NCBI GenBank assembly: GCA_964453665.1
Contig: CAYVQT010000001.1
Location: 70,054 to 134,053 of the forward strand
Length of the DNA stretch: 64,000 bases
From: DAOUTY01 sp964453665
GTDB taxonomy: Bacteria; Chloroflexota; Dehalococcoidia; SZUA-161
Direction: 5' to 3'
Part shown: piece by piece, positions 34,498 through 43,873 of the stretch
Numbering within the stretch: position 1 is the first letter of the stretch
Layout: every line of letters starts with the position of its first letter
Program-made: the position numbers and the translations under genes
Notes under the pieces: model-generated
The model's database searches: none
What the model saw: the letters and a program-made list of their open reading frames with translations, nothing else
Told to the model about the DNA's origin: nothing

Positions 34498-35847
34498 ACC
34501 AGTGAAGCTGTGTATCAAGATACAATTGCCGCAATATCCACCCCCATAGGCGAGGGCGGGATCGGAATCGTAAGGTTGAGCGGTAGGGACGCCCGGCCTA
34601 TTGCCCAGAGGCTGTTTTCCAGACAACTGGTGAACCGATATCTGGTCTACGGTCACATAGTCGACCCCGAAACCGAAGAGGTGGTCGATGAGGTGCTGGT
34701 TGCCTACATGGAGGCACCCCATACGTACACGAGAGAGGATATCGTCGAGATCGACTGCCATGGAGGGCCCGTGCCTCTGCAGCGCATCCTTGAGCTGGCC
34801 TTGCGCCAGGGCGCCAGGCTGGCCAATCCCGGCGAATTCACCCTGAGGGCGTTCCTGAACGGCAGGATAGACCTGGCGCAGGCCGAGTCTGTTCTGGATG
34901 TGGTTCGAGCTAAAACCCAGGCAAGCCTCCGTCTTGCAGTACAGGGGCTGGGGGGCAATCTCTCGGAACCGATCAAGGAGGTGCGCAGCAGCCTGATGGA
35001 GATACTTGCCTACCTTACCGCCCGGATTGACTTCCCCGAGGATGAGATTGAGGAACAAGACATCACGAGGCCTCTGGAGACTGCCCGGGAGGCTCTGCAT
35101 GACCTGATTTCCAGCGCAGAAGCAGGTATGGTCTACAGGCAGGGGGTAAGGACAGCTATTGTGGGACGCCCCAATGTAGGCAAGTCCAGCCTCTTAAACC
35201 GCCTGCTGCGCCAGAGCCGGGCGATCGTCACTGCCACACCGGGCACAACCCGGGACACCCTGGAGGAAGTGATGAATCTTAAAGGCGTTCCCTTGCTCCT
35301 CGTTGACACCGCTGGTATCATTGACAGCAAAGATGAGGTGGAGGCACTGGCAGTAGATAGAACCAAGAAAGCGATCGTACAGGCCGACTTCGTGCTTTTT
35401 GTGATCGACGCCAGCGAACCGCTGGCCTATTCAGACAGGCAGTTGATCGACCTTCTCACTGAGAAAACGGTGCTGGTGGCAGCCAACAAATGCGATCTGC
35501 CGCGGAGGGCAGAGTTAGACGGGCTGCCCTGGCTGCAGGTCTCAACCTCAGCGCTTACCGGTGAGGGGCTCGCTGAGCTGGAGAACGGGATAGTTGACTT
35601 CGTGCTGGGAGGCAGGGTTACTGCATCGGATGCCCCTCTGGTGACAAATCCCCGCCACAAGGAGGCCCTCATCAGAGCAAAGCAGCATCTGGCCCACGCC
35701 CAGTCCGCTATCGCGGAAAATCTGCCCGACGACTTCATAACCATCGATCTCTCCGCGGCACTTAACGCTCTGGGAGAGATAACGGGGGAAACGGTCACCG
35801 ACGAACTTCTAGATACCATCTTCAGCCGTTTCTGCATAGGAAAATAG
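34489..35847 (+). CDS. mnmE: tRNA uridine-5-carboxymethylaminomethyl modification GTPase MnmE
   Basis: MnmE works with MnmG to modify wobble U34 of certain tRNAs using a tetrahydrofolate C1 unit. The 452-residue protein has the N-terminal folate-binding domain (DTIAAISTPIGEGGIGIVRLSG near 11-32, PGEFTLRAFLNGR near 109-121). The inserted G domain shows GRPNVGKS at 226-233, DTAGI near 273 and NKCD near 332. The C-terminal CIGK tail is at 449-452. ATG 34489 lacks a clear ribosome site; GTG 34510, giving a start closer to family norms, is an alternative. It needs C1-folate, which the folD/fhs and pab genes of this window help supply. Confidence 0.96.
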   Translation: MYHTSEAVYQDTIAAISTPIGEGGIGIVRLSGRDARPIAQRLFSRQLVNRYLVYGHIVDPETEEVVDEVLVAYMEAPHTYTREDIVEIDCHGGPVPLQRILELALRQGARLANPGEFTLRAFLNGRIDLAQAESVLDVVRAKTQASLRLAVQGLGGNLSEPIKEVRSSLMEILAYLTARIDFPEDEIEEQDITRPLETAREALHDLISSAEAGMVYRQGVRTAIVGRPNVGKSSLLNRLLRQSRAIVTATPGTTRDTLEEVMNLKGVPLLLVDTAGIIDSKDEVEALAVDRTKKAIVQADFVLFVIDASEPLAYSDRQLIDLLTEKTVLVAANKCDLPRRAELDGLPWLQVSTSALTGEGLAELENGIVDFVLGGRVTASDAPLVTNPRHKEALIRAKQHLAHAQSAIAENLPDDFITIDLSAALNALGEITGETVTDELLDTIFSRFCIGK

Positions 35848-35890
35848 CTAACGGCTCAAGGCCGGGGAGCAGGCAAAGAAGAGGGAGCAT

Positions 35891-36673
35891 ATGAAATCTG
35901 TCAAATTTTATCGCAGACCTGAGTTAGTCAATCCTCGCCTGGTAACCGCATGGCCCGGCGTGGGCAACGTAGCATCGATCGCAGCCACCTATCTGAAAGA
36001 CAAGCTGGAAGCCGAGGAACTTGGCGCGATCGATCCTTCCGGCTTCTTCGATCTGGGCGGAGTTTTTGTTAAAGACAACGTAGTGGACCTGCCGAAATTC
36101 CCCGAGGGCAAGTTCTACTACTGGGGCAGCGGAGGCAAAGGCGAAGACCTGATTATCTTCCTGGCGGAGGCTCAACCTGCCTCTAGCTCCTATGAATACG
36201 CCAATATAGTGCTGGATGTCGCTCAGAAATTCGGGGTGCAAAGGGTATATACTCTCGCCGCCGCCCTCACCGAATACCATCCGGACCAGCCTAGAGTGCT
36301 GGGCGCAGCCAGCTCTACTGAGTTGCTAGAGGAGCTGGAAAAATTCGATGTGGTTCTGGCAGGGGACTTCTACATCGCCGGACTGAACGGCCTGTTGCTG
36401 GGGGTCGCTGCAGAAAGGGGGATGGAGTCCGCTTGCCTGCTGGGGGAAACCGTGAAATATGCAGCCAAGATGGCTAATCCACGGGCTTCACATGCAGTGC
36501 TCACCGTTTTGACCAGGCTTCTTGGGGTGGAAATCGATATGGCCGAACTTGAAGAATTCGCCCAAAGCACGGACGCACAAATCAGGCAATTAGGCAATGA
36601 AATGAAGAAGGAGTTCCTGCAGAACTTCACCAAGCCCATCTGGGAACGTGAGGAAAACGAAGAAAACGGCTGA
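35891..36673 (+). CDS. PAC2 family protein
   Basis: A 260-residue protein of the PAC2 family, named for a eukaryotic proteasome-assembly chaperone and widespread in archaea and actinobacteria with no settled bacterial role. Visible family text includes VTAWPGVGNVASIAATYL near 18-35, FYYWGSGG near 75-82, YTLAAALTEYHP near 118-129 and the GLNGLLLGVAAERGM motif near 165-179. An acidic C-terminus (EREENEENG) follows a helical stretch. It lies 43 bp after mnmE behind AAGAGGGAG, so it may be cotranscribed, and convergent to ftsH. Confidence 0.88.
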   Translation: MKSVKFYRRPELVNPRLVTAWPGVGNVASIAATYLKDKLEAEELGAIDPSGFFDLGGVFVKDNVVDLPKFPEGKFYYWGSGGKGEDLIIFLAEAQPASSSYEYANIVLDVAQKFGVQRVYTLAAALTEYHPDQPRVLGAASSTELLEELEKFDVVLAGDFYIAGLNGLLLGVAAERGMESACLLGETVKYAAKMANPRASHAVLTVLTRLLGVEIDMAELEEFAQSTDAQIRQLGNEMKKEFLQNFTKPIWEREENEENG

Positions 36674-36694
36674 GGCATTGCAAAGGGAGTTAAA

Positions 36695-36726
36695 AAGGGG
36701 GGCTGGCCCAAAGGCCAGTCCCCCTT
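36695..36726. terminator. bidirectional terminator between PAC2 gene and ftsH
   Basis: AAGGGGGGCTGGCC pairs with GGCCAGTCCCCCTT (one G-T pair) around a 4-nt loop. A-rich and T-rich flanks on both sides suit termination of both convergent genes. Confidence 0.75.
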
Positions 36727-36758
36727 CCTGCTTCTTGTTTTAAATCAAGCCCTTTTCG

Positions 36759-38669
36759 CTAGCCTTTGCTAACGGTAGTCTCGTCCTTCGATTCGCCATC
36801 CACAGGAACCCGACTTTGCTCTGGTTCTCCATCACCGGCAGCCTCGGCAGCCGTTTCCGGCGAAGGCACCGGCTCGTTAAATGCAGCCTCAAGCGCATCC
36901 CCCTCAAGCGTTTCCTCAACTATCAACCGCTGCGCTATCTGAACGAGCTTGCCCTTATTCTTGGTCAGGATAACTTTAGCCTCCTCGTAGGCATTGTTGA
37001 TAAACTCGCTAATCTCATTGTCAATCCCATCGGCCACCTTGTCACCATAATCCTTCTGCTCATCTACCATCCTCCCCAGGAAGACCAACTCCTCCCTGTG
37101 GCCAAAGGTGCGCAGCCCCATCTTCTCACTCATCCCGTACTCTTTAACCATTTTCCGGGCAAGGGCAGTAACCTGCTCCAGATCGTTACTTGCCCCTGTG
37201 GTCACCTCCGACCCACCGAATATAATCTCCTCGGCGGCTCGTCCTCCCAGGAAAGTAATCATAATATCCCGCAAGTGTGCCATGGAGTAGAGGTGGCGGT
37301 CCTCGGTGGGGAGTTGCTTTGTATAGCCCCCGGCCATACCACGGGCCACAATGGAGATTTTATGTACGGGGTCTGCATGCGGCAGCATACGAGCTACCAG
37401 GGCATGACCTGCTTCGTGGTATGCGACAGTCTCCTTCTCTTTCTGGCTTATGACACGGCTCTTGCGTTCCGGCCCAAGCTGTACGCGGTCTATTGACTCC
37501 TGGAGTTCATCACTCCCTACCGCCTTCTTATTACGCCTCGCTGCCAGCAGAGCAGCCTCGTTTACCAGATTCGCCAGGTCAGCCCCGCTGAAGCCCGGGG
37601 TCTGCTTTGCGATGATCTCCAGGTCAGCATTCGCTTCCAGCGGCTTTCCTTTGGCGTGGACTTCCAATATGGCCTTGCGGCCGCCAATATCCGGTTGGTC
37701 CAGGACTACACGTCGATCGAACCTGCCCGGGCGCAGCAGTGCGGGGTCGAGGATGTCAGGTCGGTTGGTGGCCGCGAGGACAATCACCTTGGTGCTGGAG
37801 TCGAAGCCATCCATCTCGACCAGAATCTGGTTCAGCGTCTGCTCTCTCTCATCGTGACCACCGCCCAGGCCGGAGCCGCGGTGACGGCCTACAGCATCGA
37901 TCTCATCGACAAAGATTATACACGGCGCATTGCGCTTGGCTTGATCGAAGAGGTCACGTACACGGGAAGCCCCCACTCCCACGAACATCTCAACGAACTC
38001 GCTACCACTGATGGAGAAGAAAGGCACTCCCGCCTCCCCGGCAACAGCCCTGGCGAGCAGCGTCTTTCCCGTTCCCGGAGGCCCGATAAGCAATACACCA
38101 CGCGGTATGCGCGCGCCCAGGGCAATAAACTTCTCGGGGTATTTGAGGAACTCTACTACCTCCTCCAGCTCCAGCTTGGCCTCCTCGACTCCGGCCACAT
38201 CGCCAAAGGTGATAGTCGGCTTGTCGCCGCTGGCCAGCCGGGCGCGGCTTTTGCCAAAGGACATGGCCTGGCTCGAACCACCCTGCGCCTGACGCAATAT
38301 GAACAGGAGCAAAGCACCGAAAAGGATCAGCGGCAGGAAGTTAATCAGTATCCCGGCCCAGCTGCCCCATCCGCTCTCCCCCTCATAGTTAAGGGACACC
38401 TTCCCCTGAGAAATCTCCGTCCCAAACTCTTCAAACGCGTCAAAGCTCTCGGGAACAGTGGTTTTATACGTCTCGCCACCGATCACGGCAGTCAACGAAG
38501 TCCCTTTGATAGTGACTTCCCCACCCTCATTATGTATCTTGGAGATGACCTCCGCCGTAGTGAAGCTCTCACCTCCACCACCAGGCGAGATCAGCGTAAA
38601 GAAAATGACCACCGCGATCACAAGGATCACGAGCCAGATGACTAAGCTTCTAGATATTTTTGGCATCAT
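36759..38669 (-). CDS. ftsH: ATP-dependent zinc metalloprotease FtsH
   Basis: FtsH is a membrane-bound AAA+ protease for quality control of membrane and regulatory proteins. The 636 residues show an N-terminal helix at 8-28, an extracytoplasmic domain of about 75 residues, a second helix at 107-126, Walker A GPPGTGKT at 196-203, Walker B IIFVDEID at 251-258, the SRH region ([20 protein letters not shown]), zinc site HEAGH at 418-422 and Asp496 as third ligand. The acidic C-terminal tail is variable in the family. There is an extended -10 promoter at 38695-38703. Confidence 0.97.
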   Translation of the reverse strand: MMPKISRSLVIWLVILVIAVVIFFTLISPGGGGESFTTAEVISKIHNEGGEVTIKGTSLTAVIGGETYKTTVPESFDAFEEFGTEISQGKVSLNYEGESGWGSWAGILINFLPLILFGALLLFILRQAQGGSSQAMSFGKSRARLASGDKPTITFGDVAGVEEAKLELEEVVEFLKYPEKFIALGARIPRGVLLIGPPGTGKTLLARAVAGEAGVPFFSISGSEFVEMFVGVGASRVRDLFDQAKRNAPCIIFVDEIDAVGRHRGSGLGGGHDEREQTLNQILVEMDGFDSSTKVIVLAATNRPDILDPALLRPGRFDRRVVLDQPDIGGRKAILEVHAKGKPLEANADLEIIAKQTPGFSGADLANLVNEAALLAARRNKKAVGSDELQESIDRVQLGPERKSRVISQKEKETVAYHEAGHALVARMLPHADPVHKISIVARGMAGGYTKQLPTEDRHLYSMAHLRDIMITFLGGRAAEEIIFGGSEVTTGASNDLEQVTALARKMVKEYGMSEKMGLRTFGHREELVFLGRMVDEQKDYGDKVADGIDNEISEFINNAYEEAKVILTKNKGKLVQIAQRLIVEETLEGDALEAAFNEPVPSPETAAEAAGDGEPEQSRVPVDGESKDETTVSKG

Positions 38670-38694
38670 ATGCTTACCTTAGGGCGACTTTCTC

Positions 38695-38703
38695 ATTATA
38701 CCA
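38695..38703 (-). promoter_or_regulatory. extended -10 promoter element of ftsH
   Basis: TGGTATAAT on the minus strand (38703-38695), 26 bp before the ftsH ATG. Only a poor -35 is present, which fits an extended -10 promoter. Confidence 0.6.
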
Positions 38704-38827
38704 CACCTTGAAAGCGAAATTAATGGCGGGACAATTCGGGGGAAGCTCATATGTTCGGTCAGCACTGCGTGTGGGAGTTCATCCTATCTGCCTTAACCTC
38801 CAATTTTGTTTGAGAAGCGCCATGTGC

Positions 38828-38833
38828 TATACT
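38828..38833 (+). promoter_or_regulatory. -10 element of nurA
   Basis: TATACT, with TTGTTT at 38806-38811 as a possible -35 (16-bp spacer), 20 bp before the nurA start codon. Confidence 0.5.
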
Positions 38834-38853
38834 CCCTCGTAAGAGGCTAAGAG

Positions 38854-40059
38854 ATGTCGCTTGACCTCAACCAAGTAGCGGCGCAAATCGACGGAATGGC
38901 AGCAAACCTCAAGGCTGAGGAGGAGAACTGGAAAAGTTGCCTCAGCCGCGCTCTGGAGATACTCCAGCTTCAAGCCGCTGACGTTGATTCACTAAGACGG
39001 AAAATCGAGGCCAGCAATACCACCTGGCTGGTAGCTGGAGTTACCGACGAACTGGCGGGGAGACACCTGCCCCTGCCCTGCCCTGCCGATTTTGCCGTAA
39101 TCGCCAGCGACGGCTCACATATCGATGTCGACCGCCACAGTCCCGCAAGGTGCTACCTGATAAACATCGGCAGCGCCACTCTGCTCTACGGACAGAAGCC
39201 GGATGCAGTTCTGCGCAGCAAGCCCACGCTCTACGCCGGCAAGGAGGACATGACCATAGTCGATCCCCTCGGCAGCGGCGAGCAGCCCGTTGAAGGTGGG
39301 CTTCTGGGATTCAAGCGCGCTGTTACTGAGTGTCTGGCCCTGGCCGGGTTGGTGGAATCGCTTACACCGGGACTATCGGCGATTGCCCTTCTCGACGGGT
39401 CGCTCGTCATGTGGGGACTGGCAGGTCATGCCTACCCCGAATACATCAGGACGGAACTGCTTAAAAACGGCCTTCTTCCCGCCCTGGACAGAATCAAGGA
39501 GGCCAGCCGGTATACAGGGCTGGCCCTTGCGAGCTACATCAGCCTCCCCCGGAGCACCGAGGTGGTTAACGCGCTCAGGATCGCCATCTGTCCCTATGAA
39601 CCGCCTGATTGCGACCGCCACTGCCCCCTGAGCATGCCGTCGTCAGAAAGAGCGTGTGACGCCATTGCAGGCACTCGTGACCGCGACCTCTTCAGCGCTC
39701 TTCTGAAGCCCGGCGAAAGGTCAGCAACATTCACCAGCAGGTCGTCCATCATGAACTACTACGGGGGCCACGAGATTCGCTTCTTCTACCTGAAGGCTGA
39801 CAATGAGATAGCCCGGGTGGAGTTCCCGCGCTGGGTACAGGACAACGGGCTCGTCGACATGCTTCATACCCTGATTCTCGACCAGTGCCGCAGAGGGCGG
39901 GGCTACCCCGTCGCTCTCAGCGAATCGCATGAGCAGGCGGTTGTAACCGGCGCCGACCGCGAGCAGTTCCGGCACCTTGTTGAGCTCGTCCTTGCTGAGC
40001 ACAGGCTGCCGACCCCGACGTCGGATAAAAACATGAGCAAGAGAACCCGGTGGATTTAA
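38854..40059 (+). CDS. nurA: NurA-domain 5'-3' nuclease
   Basis: NurA is a nuclease that, with the HerA translocase, resects DNA double-strand ends. The 401-residue protein has the RNase H-like NurA core. The first catalytic acidic motif is ASDGSHIDVDRH near 85-95 (Asp86), the second is LLDGSLVMWGL near 179-189, and a late His-containing segment SESHEQAVV lies near 352-360. An N-terminal helical region precedes the core. AAGAGG lies before the ATG. Its expected partner herA lies 5 kb downstream on the same strand, separated by an unrelated cassette. Confidence 0.88.
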   Translation: MSLDLNQVAAQIDGMAANLKAEEENWKSCLSRALEILQLQAADVDSLRRKIEASNTTWLVAGVTDELAGRHLPLPCPADFAVIASDGSHIDVDRHSPARCYLINIGSATLLYGQKPDAVLRSKPTLYAGKEDMTIVDPLGSGEQPVEGGLLGFKRAVTECLALAGLVESLTPGLSAIALLDGSLVMWGLAGHAYPEYIRTELLKNGLLPALDRIKEASRYTGLALASYISLPRSTEVVNALRIAICPYEPPDCDRHCPLSMPSSERACDAIAGTRDRDLFSALLKPGERSATFTSRSSIMNYYGGHEIRFFYLKADNEIARVEFPRWVQDNGLVDMLHTLILDQCRRGRGYPVALSESHEQAVVTGADREQFRHLVELVLAEHRLPTPTSDKNMSKRTRWI

Positions 40060-40128
40060 ATTTATGATATCGGCGAATCACCAATATCGAGTCTGTAAGA
40101 ATCCAGCTAAAGTAGCGAGGGGTAAATC

Positions 40129-41487
40129 ATGAACGCGCTTTTCAGGCGTAAGGCCTTTCTATGTTTGGTCGTGCTGGTCACGATAGTCGCGGGCTCTACA
40201 GGGTGTGGCTCAACAGGCCATACGCCATCCCCCACACCGACCGGAGTGACAGACGGAGCGACGGAAGTCAACGGATTGCTCGAAGAGATAAACGGGGTCA
40301 CGGTCCTTCGGGTCTGGGGCTCCGGCCCGGAGATGGGATATGCCTACGGATACCTCCTTGCCGACCAGCTGATGGAGCTCATTGAGCAGTACCTGTTCGA
40401 CCACCTGCTCGAAGGGCTGGAAGCCCAGGTCACCTACGATGCATTGGCAGAACTCATGGAGCAGTCGATCTACTGGCCGGAATGGTACGTCGAGGAGATG
40501 GAAGCTATGGTCGAGGGTATGAAGGATGCGCTGGGAGGAGCGCTCCCCGTTATTACTCACGAGCGCATTGAGGGAGGCTCCACGGTGCTGGAGGCTGACA
40601 TGCTGGCCTTGATGAACTCCTGCCGCGACCTTATAGATGTCACCGCCGGGCAGAGCGATTCCTGTTCAGGCTTCGCGGCCTGGGGTGACGTCACCGGCGA
40701 CGGCGAGACGAGGGTGGGAGGCAACTGGGACGATGCCCGGGGCGACGCGCTGCTGCAGGAGCATTCCCTGCTGATAGTCCGCCAGCCCGATTACGGCTAC
40801 GGCACTGTCTCATCGGGGTTTGTCGGCATGGTGGGGATCTCCCGGGGTATGAATGAGACAGGGGTGGTAACGGTCCCGCAGGGATGCGACGACGCCAGCA
40901 GGTGGGTCGAGGTGACCGTCCAGTGCTTCCCCGCCGTGATTACGCGCGATGTGCTGGAATATCAGGAGGCGGGGCCCGACCTGGTCACCAGAATTACGGG
41001 GATGTTTAAGGGGTATCCCCCCAGGTGCGGCGCGACCATTATCCTGTTCGCCCAGGGGAAGCCCACCTGGGATAATCCCAGGGATAACCAGATGGCTATA
41101 GTAGTTGAAAGCGACTTCAATGGCGCGATCCCCCGTCTGCCGTCACACAATGTACTCTACGGCGACGAGCTGACCGAGGTGATAGTGGCGACCAACCACT
41201 ACCTGCGTCGGAATTACCCGCCTGACTACGCCCCTACTGATAACAGTGTCGAGCGGTACGAAGCGATAATGGGTGTGCTGGAGAGCCAGGTTATAGCCGG
41301 GGTCTCCGATATGCAGGACGTTCTCCAGGCATGCCAGCAGCCCGCCATCACCAAACACTCGGTCTACCTCGAGCCGGACTCTAAAATGATTCACGTCGCC
41401 TTTCGTACTGGGGATGACCCGTCCTCCGCCGAGATGACGCCGGTCTCATTCCACTGGGATGAGCTTTTCGCCCCGATTCCAGACTAG
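40129..41487 (+). CDS. secreted lipoprotein, C45/acyltransferase-like Ntn hydrolase
   Basis: A 452-residue exported lipoprotein (lipobox VAGSTGC, lipidated Cys26, followed by a Thr/Pro-rich linker). The body matches the acyl-CoA:6-aminopenicillanic-acid acyltransferase / peptidase C45 group of N-terminal nucleophile hydrolases. The likely self-cleavage nucleophile is Cys179 in SDSCSGFAAWGDVTGDG, and RVGGNWD near 192-198 gives the conserved Asn-Trp-Asp. The substrate is probably an amide or N-acyl compound outside the cell. GAGGGGTAAA precedes the ATG. It heads a set of three amide/peptide-acting enzymes lying between nurA and herA. Confidence 0.82.
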   Translation: MNALFRRKAFLCLVVLVTIVAGSTGCGSTGHTPSPTPTGVTDGATEVNGLLEEINGVTVLRVWGSGPEMGYAYGYLLADQLMELIEQYLFDHLLEGLEAQVTYDALAELMEQSIYWPEWYVEEMEAMVEGMKDALGGALPVITHERIEGGSTVLEADMLALMNSCRDLIDVTAGQSDSCSGFAAWGDVTGDGETRVGGNWDDARGDALLQEHSLLIVRQPDYGYGTVSSGFVGMVGISRGMNETGVVTVPQGCDDASRWVEVTVQCFPAVITRDVLEYQEAGPDLVTRITGMFKGYPPRCGATIILFAQGKPTWDNPRDNQMAIVVESDFNGAIPRLPSHNVLYGDELTEVIVATNHYLRRNYPPDYAPTDNSVERYEAIMGVLESQVIAGVSDMQDVLQACQQPAITKHSVYLEPDSKMIHVAFRTGDDPSSAEMTPVSFHWDELFAPIPD

Positions 41488-41539
41488 GCGCGGGAGCCTG
41501 AGAAGACCGGCAGGGGAGATATTGATACATCCAGGGGAC

Positions 41540-41582
41540 TGGATGGTAGGCTGTCTGGCTGTCCAGATGTCTGGCCAGCAGT
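41540..41582. repeat. CAGATGTCTGGC-type intergenic repeat
   Basis: CTGTCTGGCTGTCCAGATGT followed by CTGGCCAGCAG. The same GATGTCTGG text occurs near 22290 and its complement near 48935. Confidence 0.45.
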
Positions 41583-41606
41583 AATTAGAACAGGCCGCTC
41601 TGTGAC

Positions 41607-42470
41607 ATGAACCATACTTTAAGGATTTCGATTACATGCTTTCTCGTGTTGCTGGGGGCGGCCTACGTCTGCTCCTGCTCTCCTCAAGCGGGGGGCGTGG
41701 TCCCCACAAGCTCACCGGTATCCCCGGCTAACACGGTCTTACCAACCGCCACGCCTTCAGATACAGTCATCCTCTATACGTACAGGGTCGTGAACGCCTA
41801 TCCCCATGACTCGGACGCTTATACGCAGGGACTTGTCTTCGACGGCGGCGTTTTGTACGAGGGAACGGGGCTTTATGGGGACTCCACTTTGCGCCGGGTA
41901 GCGCTGGAAACGGGGGCAATACTTCAGTTATACGAACTGTCAGACCAGGTCTTCGGCGAGGGCATAACCATCTACGGGGACAGGATCATCCAGCTCACCT
42001 GGCGTTCCAACGCGGGGTATATTTATGATAAGGCGAGTTTTGCCCTGCTGAATGAGTTCAATTACCCCACCGAGGGCTGGGGCATTACCCATAACGGAAC
42101 GCATCTGATCATGAGCGACGGCACGGCGATGCTGCACTTCCTCGACACTGAAACCTATGAGGAACTCCATCAGGTGAAGGTGCTTGACAGCGGCAGCCCC
42201 GTGACCGAACTCAATGAACTGGAATACGTCCGGGGGATAATCTATGCCAATGTCTGGCGGACGGACCGCATTGCAATGATCGCGCCATCGACCGGTCAGG
42301 TGGTGGGATGGCTAGACCTTACCGGACTTCTGAGTGAAGAGGACAGCATTCAGCGGGTTGACGTCCTCAACGGCATTGCATACGATTCAGAGGGCGACCG
42401 CCTGTTTGTGACCGGGAAGTGGTGGCCCAGATTATTCGAGATAGAACTAATACCTGAGGAGCAATCGTAG
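41607..42470 (+). CDS. glutaminyl-peptide cyclotransferase-like beta-propeller lipoprotein
   Basis: A 287-residue exported lipoprotein (signal region 1-20, lipobox around AAYVCSC with Cys22 or Cys24, Ser/Thr/Pro linker to residue 50). The rest matches the plant/bacterial glutamine cyclotransferase family, a five-bladed propeller that forms N-terminal pyroglutamate: YPHDSDAYTQGLVFDGG near 66-82, LYEGTGLYGDSTLRRV near 83-98, ITIYGDRIIQLTWR and NELEYVRGIIYANVW near 201-215. It stands 2 bp before the M20 peptidase, so the two are tightly coupled. Confidence 0.88.
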   Translation: MNHTLRISITCFLVLLGAAYVCSCSPQAGGVVPTSSPVSPANTVLPTATPSDTVILYTYRVVNAYPHDSDAYTQGLVFDGGVLYEGTGLYGDSTLRRVALETGAILQLYELSDQVFGEGITIYGDRIIQLTWRSNAGYIYDKASFALLNEFNYPTEGWGITHNGTHLIMSDGTAMLHFLDTETYEELHQVKVLDSGSPVTELNELEYVRGIIYANVWRTDRIAMIAPSTGQVVGWLDLTGLLSEEDSIQRVDVLNGIAYDSEGDRLFVTGKWWPRLFEIELIPEEQS

Positions 42471-42472
42471 AC

Positions 42473-43813
42473 ATGTCCATGTATTCCGAAGGCGACCCGG
42501 CCACAATCTACCAGCGCCCGGCGGAGTTGCTGCGTAACCTCATCCGCTTCGATACGACAAATCCACCGGGCAACGAAGCCGGGTGCGTTGACTACATAAA
42601 TAGCCTGCTTAAAGCGGCAGGGTTTGAAACCACTATCCTCGCCCTCGACCCCAACCGCCCCAACCTTATTGCACGCCTACCGGGGCAGGGCGACGCACCG
42701 CCACTAATGCTGTACGGACATGTGGATGTGGTAACAACGGCCAACCAGAACTGGACACACCCGCCCTTCGAAGGTAAGGTTGTGGACGGCTACGTCTGGG
42801 GCCGCGGCGCTCTGGACATGAAGGGTTCCGTCGCCATGATGCTGGCTGCCTTCCTCAGAGCCAAAGCGGAAGGCTTAACCCCGGCAGGCGACGCAGTACT
42901 TGCCATCCTGAGTGATGAGGAAGCGGGTGGCGATTACGGGGCCAAATACCTGGTGGAGAACCATGCAGAGCATTTCAAGGGCATTCGCTACGCACTCGGT
43001 GAGTTCGGCGGCTTTACTTTCCACATCGGCAGAAAGAGGCTCTATCCAATTCAGGTTGCCGAAAAGCAGGCCTGCTGGATGAAGGCGACTGTGCGCGGGC
43101 CCGGGGGACACGGGTCATTGCCTATGCGCGGTGGCGCGATGTCCGGCCTGGCCCGGTTGCTCCACAAGCTGGATAGAGGCCGTCTGCCTGCCCATATCAC
43201 ACCCGTAGCGCGCCAGATGATCGAGAGCATTGCCTCGTCCCTGCAATTTCCCTCGAACCTGGTCCTGCGCCTGCTCCTCAACGAGCGCCTCGCTGACCGT
43301 GTGCTATACCTTGTCGGAACAAAGGGGCAGTTCTTCGAACCCCTCCTGCACAATACGGTAAACGCTACCGTGGTTCAAGGTGGCGTGCAGATCAACGTTA
43401 TCCCCAGTGAAATATCGATTCAACTGGATGGGCGACTGCTGCCGGGTTTCGGCCCCGAGGAGTTCACGGCCGAGCTGCGCCGGCTCATTGGCAGTGAGGT
43501 GGAACTCGAAGTAATTCGCTATGACCCGTACCTCGCCGCGCCGGACATGGGACTGTTCGACACGCTTGCAGGCATTCTGCGCGAGGCGGACCCCGCCGGC
43601 GTGCCCATACCCATGCTGCTGACCGCAGTTACAGATGGACGCCACTTCGCCCGGCTGGGCATCCAGAGCTACGGCTTCACGCCGATGAGCCTGCCAGCGG
43701 GCTTCAACTTCGCAGAGAATATCCACGCCGCCGATGAACGCATCCCTGTGGAGGCACTGGACTTTGGCGCCGACGCCATCTTTAAAGCCCTGCAGCGTTT
43801 CGGCCACCCGTAG
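42473..43813 (+). CDS. M20 family metallopeptidase (ArgE/DapE/ACY1 class)
   Basis: A 446-residue zinc amidohydrolase with no export signal. Metal-site text includes LMLYGHVDVV (His83), WGRGALDMKGS with Asp near 115, ILSDEEAGG with Glu near 145-147, and a late His in RIPVEALDFG context (IHAADERIP). The lid/dimer domain lies between about 200 and 320. It could act on N-acyl amino acids or dipeptides released by the neighbouring enzymes. Its TAG stop at 43811-43813 lies inside a REP palindrome, so the repeat has landed exactly at the gene end. Confidence 0.9.
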   Translation: MSMYSEGDPATIYQRPAELLRNLIRFDTTNPPGNEAGCVDYINSLLKAAGFETTILALDPNRPNLIARLPGQGDAPPLMLYGHVDVVTTANQNWTHPPFEGKVVDGYVWGRGALDMKGSVAMMLAAFLRAKAEGLTPAGDAVLAILSDEEAGGDYGAKYLVENHAEHFKGIRYALGEFGGFTFHIGRKRLYPIQVAEKQACWMKATVRGPGGHGSLPMRGGAMSGLARLLHKLDRGRLPAHITPVARQMIESIASSLQFPSNLVLRLLLNERLADRVLYLVGTKGQFFEPLLHNTVNATVVQGGVQINVIPSEISIQLDGRLLPGFGPEEFTAELRRLIGSEVELEVIRYDPYLAAPDMGLFDTLAGILREADPAGVPIPMLLTAVTDGRHFARLGIQSYGFTPMSLPAGFNFAENIHAADERIPVEALDFGADAIFKALQRFGHP

Positions 43814-43837
43814 GGGCGGTTCGTGAACCGCCCATGC
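43810..43837. repeat. REP palindrome (degenerate) at end of M20 gene
   Basis: GTAGGGGCGGTTC-GT-GAACCGCCCATGC, with two changes from the perfect form. It contains the stop codon of the peptidase gene. Confidence 0.8.
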
Positions 43838-43873
43838 CGGATATGGAGAAGCAGGTAGATATAGGTTAAAGAT

